Part shown: positions 1 through 8,988 of the stretch, piece after piece | How the letters are laid out: each line of letters opens with the position of its first letter | Numbering within the stretch: the stretch's first letter is position 1 | From: Cloacibacterium normanense | GTDB lineage: Bacteria > Bacteroidota > Bacteroidia > Flavobacteriales > Weeksellaceae | DNA: 64,000 bases | NCBI RefSeq assembly: GCF_003860565.1 | Contig: NZ_CP034157.1 | Coordinates: 1,178,001-1,242,000, forward strand | Direction: 5' to 3' | The notes under the pieces: generated by a model | The model's database searches: none | Told to the model about the DNA's origin: nothing | Seen by the model: the letters and a program-made list of their open reading frames with translations, nothing else | Made by a program: the position numbers and the translations under genes

Positions 1-421
1 TAAATTTCACTTCTAAATTTGTTTTTTTAGAATCATCATTTACAAAACATTGAACTAGGAACTCATCTTCTGCTAATTCTTTTATTATTATTTTTCCAAT
101 TTCTTTTTCACTATAACTGTAATCAAAAGTTTTCTTATCTAAATAAGAATAATATGGTTTTTCACTGTTTATACGTTGTAAAGCAATAACCTCTTTTAAA
201 GAATTATCAGTTATATAGTAATAAGAATCATCATTTCTTTGATTCATATAATAATTATTGTTGCTAGAATTAAAATAAATATAACTTTTCCATGAATTTT
301 TATTTCCAATTTTTGGACTAATTCTAGTGGAATTACTAACACATTTTTTATCAAATTGATACTCTTGAGAAAAAACAAATAAAGAAAATAGTAAAACGAA
401 AGAAAGAAATAATTTTTTCAT
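1..421 (-). CDS. Secreted protein of unknown function (3' part cut by window edge)
   Basis: An open frame starts at the ATG whose complement is at 419-421 and runs off the left edge without a stop (about 140 residues seen). It begins MKKLFLSFVLLFSLFVFSQE, a typical signal peptide with a signal peptidase I-like site after FS. The rest is rich in Ser, Asn, Tyr and Lys with no motif I recognise. Its ATG overlaps the stop of the upstream DNA glycosylase gene (ATGA, 418-421), so the two are probably translationally coupled. Function unknown. Confidence 0.7.
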   Translation of the reverse strand, partial: MKKLFLSFVLLFSLFVFSQEYQFDKKCVSNSTRISPKIGNKNSWKSYIYFNSSNNNYYMNQRNDDSYYYITDNSLKEVIALQRINSEKPYYSYLDKKTFDYSYSEKEIGKIIIKELAEDEFLVQCFVNDDSKKTNLEVKF

Positions 422-909
422 GGTAAATAGTTTTTAATTTTTTGCCAAGATAATAATTTTTCTTCATACCTCAAACTTGCATGAGCAGGGCTTGTAGAAG
501 GTAAAACAATAATTGGCAGATGAAATTCTTTTAGTAAAATTTTCTGTAAATTTTTGTAAGATTTTTGTCCGTTACAGAAAATAGCTTTTATATTTGGGAA
601 ATTCTGTAACAACTCTCCTATTTTGTTCGCTTCTTCATTTCTTATTTCAGAATCTAGACTACCTTTTCTTTCGCAAGTTTCTATTATGTCCCAAAGTGCA
701 ACGTGGTATTTTTCTAAAATTTTAATTCTTTCAGAGTAATCGGTAGTAAAATCTTCATTAAAAATTTCACAAATAATTTTCCAAAATTTGTTTTGAGGAT
801 GCGCGTAATATTGTTGCATTTCCAAAGATTTAACTCCTGGAATAGAGCCCAAAATCAGAATTTTTGATTCGTTATCAATGATTGGTGGAAATGAGGATAT
901 TTTTTGCAT
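418..909 (-). CDS. DNA-deoxyinosine (hypoxanthine) glycosylase, uracil-DNA glycosylase superfamily
   Basis: Protein of 163 residues from the ATG at 909. Near the N-terminus it has GSIPGVKSL followed by YYAHPQNKFW, the active-site layout of family 6 (hypoxanthine) enzymes of the uracil-DNA glycosylase superfamily, and near the C-terminus PSTSPAHAS, the second superfamily motif. It should excise deaminated bases (hypoxanthine from adenine) in base excision repair. An in-frame ATG nine codons upstream (936) is rejected because those codons (MALAETYFK) lie in a REP-like repeat and just after a -7 box (939-946). The stop overlaps the start of the next, secreted-protein gene by four bases. Confidence 0.82.
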   Translation of the reverse strand: MQKISSFPPIIDNESKILILGSIPGVKSLEMQQYYAHPQNKFWKIICEIFNEDFTTDYSERIKILEKYHVALWDIIETCERKGSLDSEIRNEEANKIGELLQNFPNIKAIFCNGQKSYKNLQKILLKEFHLPIIVLPSTSPAHASLRYEEKLLSWQKIKNYLP

Positions 910-920
910 TTTAAAATAAG

Positions 921-989
921 TTTCGGCTAAAGCCAACTCAAATATACAAAAAAAGAAAAACGGGCTAAAGCCCGTTTCTATTGATAAAA
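921..989. repeat. REP-like bipartite element, copy 1
   Basis: Two small hairpins share the core GGCTAAAGCC: TCGGCTAAAGCCAA (923-936) and CGGGCTAAAGCCCG (961-974), with an A-rich spacer, followed by TTTCTATTGATAAA. A second copy with the same parts, order and orientation lies at 35281-35344. On the minus strand the stronger hairpin is followed by TTTTTCTTTT, so it can terminate the S9 peptidase transcript ending at 1010. The other half lies in the leader of the glycosylase gene. Confidence 0.8.
939..946 (-). promoter_or_regulatory. -7 promoter box for the DNA glycosylase
   Basis: The minus strand reads TATATTTG, an exact match to the Bacteroidota -7 box TAnnTTTG, 29 bases upstream of the chosen ATG (909). 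It lies inside the REP-like element. Confidence 0.55.
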
Positions 990-1009
990 TAAAAATCTAT
1001 TTCTGATTT

Positions 1010-3001
1010 CTACAAAGTTTCTTTCAACCAATCGAAGAATTCTCTTTGCCAAACTAGACCGTTTTGAGGATGTAAAACCCAGTGGTTTTCATTAGGGAAA
1101 TAAAGGAATTTGGTTTTCAGACCTTTCATTTTTGCTGCTTGAAAAGCTTCCTGACCTTGTTCATAACCTACTCTGAAATCCAGACCTCCTTGAATCACCA
1201 TAATTGGCTTATTCCATTGGTCTACAAAATTGATTGGGTTAAAATCTGTATACGCTTTTGGTAAAGGTTTTTCCCAAGGCGAACCTAAATCCCAATTGGC
1301 AAACCATAATTCTTCGGTAGTTCCGTACCAAGATTTCATATCAAACAATCCGTCATGAGCAATAAACGTTTTGAATCTATTTTCGTGAACTCCTGCCAAC
1401 ATGAAAACGCTGTAACCACCGTAACTTGCGCCAACTGCAGCCATTCTATCACCATCTACATAAGGTAAAGTTTTTGCAAAATCTGCCGCTGCTAAATAAT
1501 CTCTGATTGGTTGTCCTCCCCAATCTTTAGAAATATCTTCATTCCATTTGGTTCCCCAACCTGGCATTCCTCTTCTATTTGGCGCAACTACGATGTAATC
1601 ATTTGCAGCCATTAAAGCGAAATTCCAACGCGTAGAGAAAAATTGAGTTAAAGCAGATTGCGGACCTCCTTGACAATATAAAAGTGTAGGATATTTCTTA
1701 TTTGGGTCAAAATTCGGTGGATAATGGAACCAAACTCCCATTTCTTTACCATCTGAAGTTTTCACCATTTTCAGTTCAGATTTTCCTTGAGATAATTTAG
1801 CGTAAGTATCTTTATTTATAGAAGTTAGCTGTAACATACTTCCGTCTTTTACATTAACTTTAAATAAATCTGCATTATGATTAATATCTGTTCTGGTTAC
1901 CAAAATATTTCCGCTTTGGAAGGCAATAATTTCATTCACATCAAAATTACCACCAGAAATTTGCTTCACTTTCCCATCTAAACCGATGTAGAAAAGCTGT
2001 TTTACACCTCTGTAAGCGGTAGAAAAATAAATATTTTTAGAATCTGGGCTCCATGCTACATCTCCCACTACACTTTCGTCCCAAGATTTAGTAAGAATTG
2101 TGATTTTTTTAGAAGCCAAATCCATCACTACAATGTCATTTTTGTCTGCTTCATAACCATCTCTCGCCATAGATTGCCAAAGCAAAGATTTTCCATCTGG
2201 CGAAAACTTAGGATTTACATCGTATCCCATCATTCCTTCTGTCCAGTTTTCGGTTTTACCAGAAGCTAAATCATAAGCATAAATATCTGTATTAGTGCTG
2301 GTTGCATAATCTTTACCCGATTTTTTCTTGCAAACGTATAAAACTTTAGAAGAATCTGGACTCCAAACGAAATCTTCGCTTCCACCATGAGGTTTTTGAG
2401 GAGCATCAAAAGGTAAATTTTCTAATAAATCTTTAGCTTTCGCAACATCTTCACCTAAATTGGCAACGAAAACGTGATTGTATTTCCCTTCGTTCCAAGC
2501 ATCCCAATGCCTGTGATTAAGGTCTGTATAAATTTGAGCTGTCGTTTTAGGAAGGTCAGAATATTTGTCTTTTCCTAACAATTTTTCTACGTGAACCGAC
2601 TTACTAAAAGCGATTTTTTTACCATCTGGAGAAATGTTAATATTGTCTGCATCGCCAATGGTATAAAATTCAGTCCAAGTCAATCCTCTGTCTTTAGAAA
2701 TATAGATTTTATCACCTTCTGAAGCGTAAATTCCGTTTTTGTCCCACTGAATTAAAGATTTTTTACCGAAATCAACTTTAGAAGTTTGATTTTTTGACAA
2801 ATCGTAGTAAAAGTGTTCTTTATTAGTCTTTTCAGTCTTCAAATCTACTTTTCCTACGCTGTAAAATAGCCCAGATTGAGATGGTTCTACTGCGGTAACC
2901 GAGAATTTATTAAGCGTCCAGAGAATTTCTGGCGTCATTACCTGTTGTGCTTTCATAAGGAAAGGTGCTGCTAGAGCGATAATTGTATGTTTTAGTTTCA
3001 T
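1010..3001 (-). CDS. S9 family prolyl oligopeptidase / dipeptidyl peptidase, exported
   Basis: A 663-residue protein with signal peptide MKLKHTIIALAAPFLMKAQQ. The middle has repeated SPDGKK/SPDSK blades of a TolB-like beta-propeller (about residues 100-390), and the C-terminal third is an alpha/beta hydrolase. The catalytic triad is visible: Ser526 in GASYGGYS, Asp608 in QGGLDFRVG and His640 in NENHWVL. Such periplasmic enzymes trim oligopeptides during protein or peptide use. A REP-like hairpin just 3' of the stop may terminate the transcript. It is monocistronic or the last gene of the run downstream of the DUF1697 gene. Confidence 0.9.
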   Translation of the reverse strand: MKLKHTIIALAAPFLMKAQQVMTPEILWTLNKFSVTAVEPSQSGLFYSVGKVDLKTEKTNKEHFYYDLSKNQTSKVDFGKKSLIQWDKNGIYASEGDKIYISKDRGLTWTEFYTIGDADNINISPDGKKIAFSKSVHVEKLLGKDKYSDLPKTTAQIYTDLNHRHWDAWNEGKYNHVFVANLGEDVAKAKDLLENLPFDAPQKPHGGSEDFVWSPDSSKVLYVCKKKSGKDYATSTNTDIYAYDLASGKTENWTEGMMGYDVNPKFSPDGKSLLWQSMARDGYEADKNDIVVMDLASKKITILTKSWDESVVGDVAWSPDSKNIYFSTAYRGVKQLFYIGLDGKVKQISGGNFDVNEIIAFQSGNILVTRTDINHNADLFKVNVKDGSMLQLTSINKDTYAKLSQGKSELKMVKTSDGKEMGVWFHYPPNFDPNKKYPTLLYCQGGPQSALTQFFSTRWNFALMAANDYIVVAPNRRGMPGWGTKWNEDISKDWGGQPIRDYLAAADFAKTLPYVDGDRMAAVGASYGGYSVFMLAGVHENRFKTFIAHDGLFDMKSWYGTTEELWFANWDLGSPWEKPLPKAYTDFNPINFVDQWNKPIMVIQGGLDFRVGYEQGQEAFQAAKMKGLKTKFLYFPNENHWVLHPQNGLVWQREFFDWLKETL

Positions 3002-3065
3002 TTTATAATGATTTTAGCGGTCTAAAATTACTTAAATTTATGGATAAATTTTCTTTGCCTCTTTC

Positions 3066-3599
3066 CTAAAGGATGAAAAATTTATTGACAATTTTTTCGA
3101 TGGTGTTGATATTTCGGCTGGTTAGAATGTTTTTAAAAGATTTCTTTCCCAAAATCTTACCAAACTCACTGTCAAGGGTATTTCCTTTAGGAATTTTCCA
3201 ATAAAAATTACCTTTGATTAATTTGGCTTCTTCCTGTTCTTGATGATTGGTTTTTAGAAATTCTTGCATCAAAAGATTTTCGTCTCCCGAATTACAAATA
3301 AAACTGTAAATATGTAGATTTTCGTCTTTCTCAAAAGGAGAATTTTCTAAAATCCCCTTCACTTCTTCATCAGTTTTTAAAAACAGAAATGCTTCGTAAT
3401 GAAAATGCTCGGAAAGTGACTTTTCCAGTTTTTGTTTTAAATTTTCTGGAACTTCATCAGATTCAAATAAAATATTTCCTGTTGCCAAAACGCTAGAAAC
3501 GTCTTTCATTCCTGCTTTTTTGAAAATATCACAGACTTCTGCCATTTTCATTGCAGTTCCGTTTACGTTTACGCCGCGTAAAAAAGCACAGTATTTCAT
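3066..3599 (-). CDS. DUF1697 domain protein
   Basis: A 177-residue soluble protein opening MKYCAFLRGVNVNGTAMKM and continuing with VLATGNILFES, the signature start of the DUF1697 family (Y-x-x-x-LRGVNV and a later atGNv.F motif). The family is widespread, small and of unknown biochemical role. It lies 24 bases downstream of the GT-C-like gene on the same strand, so co-transcription is likely, though no functional link is evident. Confidence 0.85.
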   Translation of the reverse strand: MKYCAFLRGVNVNGTAMKMAEVCDIFKKAGMKDVSSVLATGNILFESDEVPENLKQKLEKSLSEHFHYEAFLFLKTDEEVKGILENSPFEKDENLHIYSFICNSGDENLLMQEFLKTNHQEQEEAKLIKGNFYWKIPKGNTLDSEFGKILGKKSFKNILTSRNINTIEKIVNKFFIL

Positions 3600-3623
3600 A
3601 GGTTAATGCAAAGGTTGAGTTAA

Positions 3624-5114
3624 TTATTTTCTTTCGTAGAGATTATAATCTGTTCCAGAAGGTTTTAATCTGTATATTTTTTCTAAAATTTTATTGTCAG
3701 AATTTAAGTGATTTTTAATTCTAAATTCCTTCAATAATTGATAGTTTTCTTGGTAAAAACTTCCATCTTTTCCTTCAAATAAATTTTTTGGAGCCAATAA
3801 ATACTTTGGTTTTCTTTTTTCGACGGTGTTTTTCCAATAATTGGCTTTGTCTTTTTTGATTTCAGCTTGAATTTCTTTATCCACCAAACCTACTTCATCT
3901 ATTGCCTTTAAACCTGAAAAAAATGGAATATAACCAGCTGGTTCTAACAAAATGTATTGATTTTTATCTTTTTCGTAGTCTTTTAGAAACAAACCAATGC
4001 TTCTTCTGTAATTCCACTCTCCGTTTCCTGTGGCGATAGAATGAACCGTTTGAAAAGCTGCCATCGGTAAAATATAGAAAATCAAAAGCAGAGAAATCCA
4101 CCACAATTTATATGTTTTTTGCTCTAAAACAAATACCAAAATCACTGCAAAAAGCAAAATCTGTGGAACCCAATAATACCAATCAAAATAACTCCTTTGT
4201 GAAATAAAAATCAATTGTTTTGTCCAGCCAAAAAGGAAAATTATCCAGATGAAAAGGTTTTTACTTTCTCTCTTCGAAACGATATATAAAAACGCTAAAA
4301 GCTCAAAAAATAAAACCAAAATCGTGAAAGGATTAAAATCTCCTGGAAGTTTCAGCATTCCCCAGAAATTACCATAATTCATTAGGAAATATTTCCACTG
4401 GAGTGCCAAACTCATGTTTTTTGCATACGTCACACTTTTGGCAACAATGGTATTATTCACCAATTCACCGAAGTAAAACCAGTTGAAACTCATCAAAACG
4501 ACAACTCCTAAAATTCCACCTAAAATGTAGAACCAACGAATTTTTTTATTCCAAATAATATCGGCCAAAAAGACAATTCCTAAGAAAATCACTGTATCTA
4601 TTCTGGTGAAAAGAATAAGAATAGGGAAAAGAATTTGCGCCCAAATTTTATTTTGCTTGAACCCAAAATACAATAAAGCCATTTCTAGAAAGAACAGAAT
4701 TCCGTATTCCATTCCGAGAATTGAAATTTTAATAGATGGTGGCAAAATGCCAAATAAGAAGATGAAAATAGCTTGATGTAAAGGATTTTCGAGGATTAAT
4801 TTTGAAAGAAAGTAACTCCCTATCGTAAACAATAATGAATTGAAAATCAATAATGGATATATGAAGTTTTCTTTGCCAAAAATCAGATTAAAAATATAAG
4901 AAACAAACACATACAAATGTGTAGTAGAAGCAGAAATTTTAGTTTCTCCATTGAAACCAATTACACCGTAATCTAATAAATTTTGCGCTACTCTCCACGT
5001 GATAAAAGCATCTTCCTGAATATGATGCGTGAGCAAAAAAAGAAGTTTTACCAAAACGGTAAAAATTACTGCTAAAAGAGGAAATTTCGCGTACTTCTGT
5101 AAAGTTTCAGACAT
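3624..5114 (-). CDS. Polytopic membrane protein, GT-C glycosyltransferase-like
   Basis: A 496-residue protein with about ten hydrophobic segments and a soluble C-terminal tail. An acidic motif follows the first membrane segment (HIQEDAFITWRVAQNLL), then GVIGFNGETKISASTTHLY. This layout resembles lipid-linked-sugar-dependent GT-C enzymes (first loop D/E-D, then a G-x-N-G-E block as in arabinofuranosyltransferase-like proteins). The donor and acceptor cannot be told from sequence. It lies downstream of, but separated by a terminator from, the DUF2723 gene, itself GT-C-like. Confidence is moderate for the superfamily and low for any specific reaction. Confidence 0.6.
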   Translation of the reverse strand: MSETLQKYAKFPLLAVIFTVLVKLLFLLTHHIQEDAFITWRVAQNLLDYGVIGFNGETKISASTTHLYVFVSYIFNLIFGKENFIYPLLIFNSLLFTIGSYFLSKLILENPLHQAIFIFLFGILPPSIKISILGMEYGILFFLEMALLYFGFKQNKIWAQILFPILILFTRIDTVIFLGIVFLADIIWNKKIRWFYILGGILGVVVLMSFNWFYFGELVNNTIVAKSVTYAKNMSLALQWKYFLMNYGNFWGMLKLPGDFNPFTILVLFFELLAFLYIVSKRESKNLFIWIIFLFGWTKQLIFISQRSYFDWYYWVPQILLFAVILVFVLEQKTYKLWWISLLLIFYILPMAAFQTVHSIATGNGEWNYRRSIGLFLKDYEKDKNQYILLEPAGYIPFFSGLKAIDEVGLVDKEIQAEIKKDKANYWKNTVEKRKPKYLLAPKNLFEGKDGSFYQENYQLLKEFRIKNHLNSDNKILEKIYRLKPSGTDYNLYERK

Positions 5115-5133
5115 TTTTTCGTGTAAATTTTTA

Positions 5134-5141
5134 CAAATATA
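5134..5141 (-). promoter_or_regulatory. -7 promoter box for the GT-C-like gene
   Basis: The minus strand reads TATATTTG, a perfect TAnnTTTG box, 20 bases upstream of the ATG at 5114. Confidence 0.6.
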
Positions 5142-5186
5142 GTTTTAAAAAAATCGCTGTCAAAGATTTTAGACTTTCAGTCATAA

Positions 5187-5222
5187 AAAAATCCGTCAGA
5201 ATATTTCTAACGGATTTTATAT
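5187..5222 (-). terminator. Rho-independent terminator of the DUF2723 gene
   Basis: The inverted repeat AATCCGT...ACGGATT (5189-5217) is followed on the minus strand by a run of seven T (complement of 5182-5190). It lies 20 bases past the DUF2723 stop. Confidence 0.75.
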
Positions 5223-5240
5223 AGAATTTTAATTAAAAAA

Positions 5241-8200
5241 CTAGTTCGTAGCTTTCATCATTTGTCTGGTGATTTCTGCTTCTTTTTCTTTTGGATAAGT
5301 AGAATCATAAGGTTTCATCACTTCAAACAAATAAGAATAAAACGGTGTGATTTTTTGTACTTTTTCAGCTTCGTTGAAGGCTTTTTCTTTTCCTGCCATC
5401 TGTAAATCACTGATGAAATTTTTAAATCTCTTATCAATCGGTTCGATGGATTTTAACAAGTAATTGTAACCTTTATCTTTTTGACCGATTTTCTTATACG
5501 CATCAGAAACCGCTCCTGTTACCAATGAATACAAGATAGGTTGAGCATTCATCTGTTTTTTCACATATTTTTGTTCATATTTAGAAAGCGACAAATAATA
5601 GTCATATTCTTCGAAAATATCTCTTTTTAATTGCTCTGCCAATTTCAATCCTTTTTGTTCTTGACCTGCAACAATATATCCATAAACCATTGCACTTAGA
5701 GAACGAGGGTCGTTATATTTGGTAGAAGGAATTTCTCTGCTTGCCAAATCTAAAACTTCGATAGCTTTAGCTTTTTTACCTTCTAAAGTCAATGCTTCTG
5801 CGGCTCTACTTGCAGAACTTCTGTAACTTACGATATTCTGTGTACACGTTTCGTCCATGTGAACATTTAGATTTTTGAAATTGCCCCATTTGTAATTTTT
5901 GACAATTTTATATAAATCTTCAGCGTCTACTCTTCCCATTTCGCCATCTTCTCTTTCTTCTGTTTTAATAGGCACTAATCTATAACTGAATCCATCAAAT
6001 TGAAGATATTCTTTCAAATAGAAAATGTTTTCGTCATCATAAATTCCACCCACTGAGAAATTGATAGGACGTTTCCAATCGAAATTCGCCAAAATATCCA
6101 TCAAAATATAATTGGCTTTAAACATATTTCCTCTTCTGTAGTCTATGGTAATTTGGTCTACTGTATTCGGTAAATCTTTAGCAGAAATGATTCCAGATTT
6201 CACGGCATTTGCTTTATTTACAGGCAAAACAAATCTAGAAACAGGCAAGAAATTAAAACGCTCATATTTATCTTCTCCAAAAAGTAATTTTAAAATTTCA
6301 TCTTTTTCTGGACTTCTTTTTCTCAAGAAATTTACGGCGTCTTTGATGTTCATAGAATCTTGAACCATATATTTTTTGTAAGGCTCAAATAAACTCTCTG
6401 GAACTCCTGCATCTACATTATTCTGAATAAAATTTTTCCAATCTTCTGCAGAAAGTAAAACCACTTGATCATTGGTTCCATCTCTGTATTCTTCGTGCGT
6501 AAGAACTGACGGAACTGGCATTGAATTGTATGTTCTGCGTTTTACTTGGTCTATATTCCAAGGTGTTCCTAGAAGCGTGAAATTCACCACTTTTACATCA
6601 TCTCTGAATTGCTCCGTTTCTTGCAGTCCCCAAATTGGATACGTATCATTATCACCATAAACAAAGAAAATATCATCTTTTGGAAGGGATTTTAATGAAG
6701 AATAAGCAAAATCATAAGCTGCATAACGTTCACTTCTATCATGAGAATTATAGTTTTGGAAGCCCATCATCAATGGAACTCCTAATAAAACAATTCCAGT
6801 AACCCATGTAGCAGCATTTGATTTAATTTTTTCTTGTAAATACCAAAGAATTGCTGCAGCTCCAAAACCTATCCAAATCGCAAACGCATAGAAACTTCCT
6901 ACCATTGCGTAATCTCTTTCTCTTGGTTCAAAAGGTTTTACACCGGTGTAGAAAATAATTCCAAAACTGGTTAACACGAATAAAGAAAGTAGCGCCCAGA
7001 ATCTTCCAAAATCTTTGTTGAATTGGAAAAATGCTCCCAAAAGTCCTAAAATCAATGGTAAAAAGAAGAAATAAACCGTACTTTCATTTTTGAATTTTGC
7101 AGGCATATCTTTTTGACTTCCCCATTGCATTTCATCAATTACAGGAATACCAGAAACCCAGTTTCCATTGGTATTTTCCATGTGACCTTCTAAATCGTTC
7201 TGTCTTCCTACAAAATTCCACATGAGATATCTTACAAAATAATATCCAATTTGAAATTCTACAAAATACGTAAGATTCTGTGCCAATGTAGGTCTATGAA
7301 CCTTGATTAAATCATATTCTCTGGCTTGTTTGTAATCATCAAGCGTGATGCTTCCGTCTTCAAATTTTTGTCTTAATTGGTCAAAAACTTCTTTAGCCTG
7401 AGGATTATCTGCAATATCTTGATTGTCATAATTGAATTCAAAATCTGGCGCTCCATACATAGAAATGTAATTGCTCATCACGGTTTCATCTTCATTGAAC
7501 ATTCTCGGCATAATGCTTACATGTTCTTTAGAATAAACGTAATTAAAACGCTCTCCTACAATATCATAACGACCGGTTTTTTCGTTTTTCTCATAAACAT
7601 CACCAGTTTTCTGCGTTTTATAACTACCATCATCATTTTTTTCAATTCCATAATTGTCTAAATATGCAGTATAGTTTTGTCCGTAAGAAGTTGGCCAATC
7701 TCCGTATTGTTCACGATTGTAATAATCTAACATTCCGATGGCGTTATCTGGATCATTAAGGTTCATTGGCGGATTTGCATTCGCTCTAATCGGAATGACT
7801 AACCAACAAGAAAAACCAATAATCATGTAGATTACTGATAGTGCGATGGTTTGATATAATTTGCTTTTAGATTTTCTAGCATAAGAAATTCCTATATACA
7901 TTAAAGCAAACAAAATGATAAATGCAACAATTGTTCCTGAATGGAAAGGTAAGCCTAATCCGTTCACAAAGAAAATTTCAGATTTACCGAAAAGACTCAT
8001 GATAATTGGGAAAATCCCTTTGAAAACTACTGCTAAAATGAAAAGTGTCACCAAATTAGCGATGATAAAACTCTTCCAAGTAAATTCATAATTTCTAGCG
8101 TAATACACCAAACAAACTGCTGGAACTGCTAACATTACCATCATGTGAACTCCTACAGAAAGCCCTGTAATGAAGAAAATTAGAATGAGCCAACGTTCAT

Positions 8201-8726
8201 TATCACTGTCATGATATTCGTTTTCCCATTTCGTAATGAGCCAAACCAAAAGTGCAATAAACATAGAAGACATAGAATAAACCTCTCCTTCTACCGCAGA
8301 AAACCAAAAAGTATCTGAAAAAGTAAAAGCTAAAGCACCAATGACACCAGCAAATAGAATGGCAATTTCGTCTGAAACGGTTACATCTTCGAAATCTTTA
8401 TTCAAAAGTCTTCTTACGAAATGCGTAATCGTCCAAAATAAAAATAATATGGTGAATGCACTGAAAAGCGCAGACATAGCATTGATAATTATAGAATATT
8501 TAGAACCATCTCCGAAGCCAAAAATAGCTGCAACAGCACCCATTAATTGGAATAATGCAGCACCAGGAGCGTGAGTAACTTCTAATTTTACAGCAGATGA
8601 AATGTATTCTCCGCAATCCCAAAAACTAAAATTAGGTTCAATAGTAGATAAATAGGTGAAAAATGCAATGGCAAAAACCACCCAACCTAAAATGGTGTTC
8701 CATTTTTTGAAAGTCCAATTCTTCAT
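5241..8726 (-). CDS. DUF2723 giant membrane protein, candidate protein O-mannosyltransferase
   Basis: A 1161-residue protein. The N-terminal ~300 residues hold many membrane helices and the DUF2723 signature FSFWDCGEYISSA with the following THAPGAALFQL. A long soluble insert (about 330-540), further helices (about 550-680) and a large C-terminal periplasmic part with helical repeats follow. Known: eukaryotic TMEM260, which carries the same domain, is a protein O-mannosyltransferase, and Bacteroidota have general protein O-glycosylation. Inferred: a GT-C transferase acting on exported proteins. It is transcribed alone, from the divergent gap shared with the sulfonolipid genes, and ends at a strong terminator. 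Confidence 0.85.
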   Translation of the reverse strand: MKNWTFKKWNTILGWVVFAIAFFTYLSTIEPNFSFWDCGEYISSAVKLEVTHAPGAALFQLMGAVAAIFGFGDGSKYSIIINAMSALFSAFTILFLFWTITHFVRRLLNKDFEDVTVSDEIAILFAGVIGALAFTFSDTFWFSAVEGEVYSMSSMFIALLVWLITKWENEYHDSDNERWLILIFFITGLSVGVHMMVMLAVPAVCLVYYARNYEFTWKSFIIANLVTLFILAVVFKGIFPIIMSLFGKSEIFFVNGLGLPFHSGTIVAFIILFALMYIGISYARKSKSKLYQTIALSVIYMIIGFSCWLVIPIRANANPPMNLNDPDNAIGMLDYYNREQYGDWPTSYGQNYTAYLDNYGIEKNDDGSYKTQKTGDVYEKNEKTGRYDIVGERFNYVYSKEHVSIMPRMFNEDETVMSNYISMYGAPDFEFNYDNQDIADNPQAKEVFDQLRQKFEDGSITLDDYKQAREYDLIKVHRPTLAQNLTYFVEFQIGYYFVRYLMWNFVGRQNDLEGHMENTNGNWVSGIPVIDEMQWGSQKDMPAKFKNESTVYFFFLPLILGLLGAFFQFNKDFGRFWALLSLFVLTSFGIIFYTGVKPFEPRERDYAMVGSFYAFAIWIGFGAAAILWYLQEKIKSNAATWVTGIVLLGVPLMMGFQNYNSHDRSERYAAYDFAYSSLKSLPKDDIFFVYGDNDTYPIWGLQETEQFRDDVKVVNFTLLGTPWNIDQVKRRTYNSMPVPSVLTHEEYRDGTNDQVVLLSAEDWKNFIQNNVDAGVPESLFEPYKKYMVQDSMNIKDAVNFLRKRSPEKDEILKLLFGEDKYERFNFLPVSRFVLPVNKANAVKSGIISAKDLPNTVDQITIDYRRGNMFKANYILMDILANFDWKRPINFSVGGIYDDENIFYLKEYLQFDGFSYRLVPIKTEEREDGEMGRVDAEDLYKIVKNYKWGNFKNLNVHMDETCTQNIVSYRSSASRAAEALTLEGKKAKAIEVLDLASREIPSTKYNDPRSLSAMVYGYIVAGQEQKGLKLAEQLKRDIFEEYDYYLSLSKYEQKYVKKQMNAQPILYSLVTGAVSDAYKKIGQKDKGYNYLLKSIEPIDKRFKNFISDLQMAGKEKAFNEAEKVQKITPFYSYLFEVMKPYDSTYPKEKEAEITRQMMKATN

Positions 8727-8959
8727 AGAAATTTTTAAAAATTTACAATGTTGCGAAATTAAGTTTTTTTATTCTGATATTTTCTAAAACATAGATTTAT
8801 TAAGAATATTTTAAGAAAAAAAATGAAAAAATAAATTTAAACATTTGTTTGGCTTAAAATTTGGTAAAGAATTGAACAAAAAACATGAAAAAAATCATTT
8901 CTATTTGCTTTCCTTTCAAAATGTTAGGACAAAATGATAAATTTATTTGATTTTTTTCT

Positions 8960-8967
8960 TATTTTTG
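8960..8967 (+). promoter_or_regulatory. -7 promoter box for the sulfonolipid gene pair
   Basis: TATTTTTG matches TAnnTTTG exactly, 21 bases before the ATG at 8989. The rest of the 262-base divergent gap is AT-rich and shows no other clear element. Confidence 0.55.
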
Positions 8968-8988
8968 CAAACGGTTTTTTAGAGAAAA

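Noticed and set aside
910-936. Nine-residue N-terminal extension of the DNA glycosylase (MALAETYFK)
   Set aside because: It is encoded by the REP-like repeat and lies right after the -7 box; the family sequence starts at the ATG at 909.
6145-8574. Plus-strand open frames opposite the DUF2723 gene
   Set aside because: They are shadows of a strongly coding minus frame, with no family likeness.
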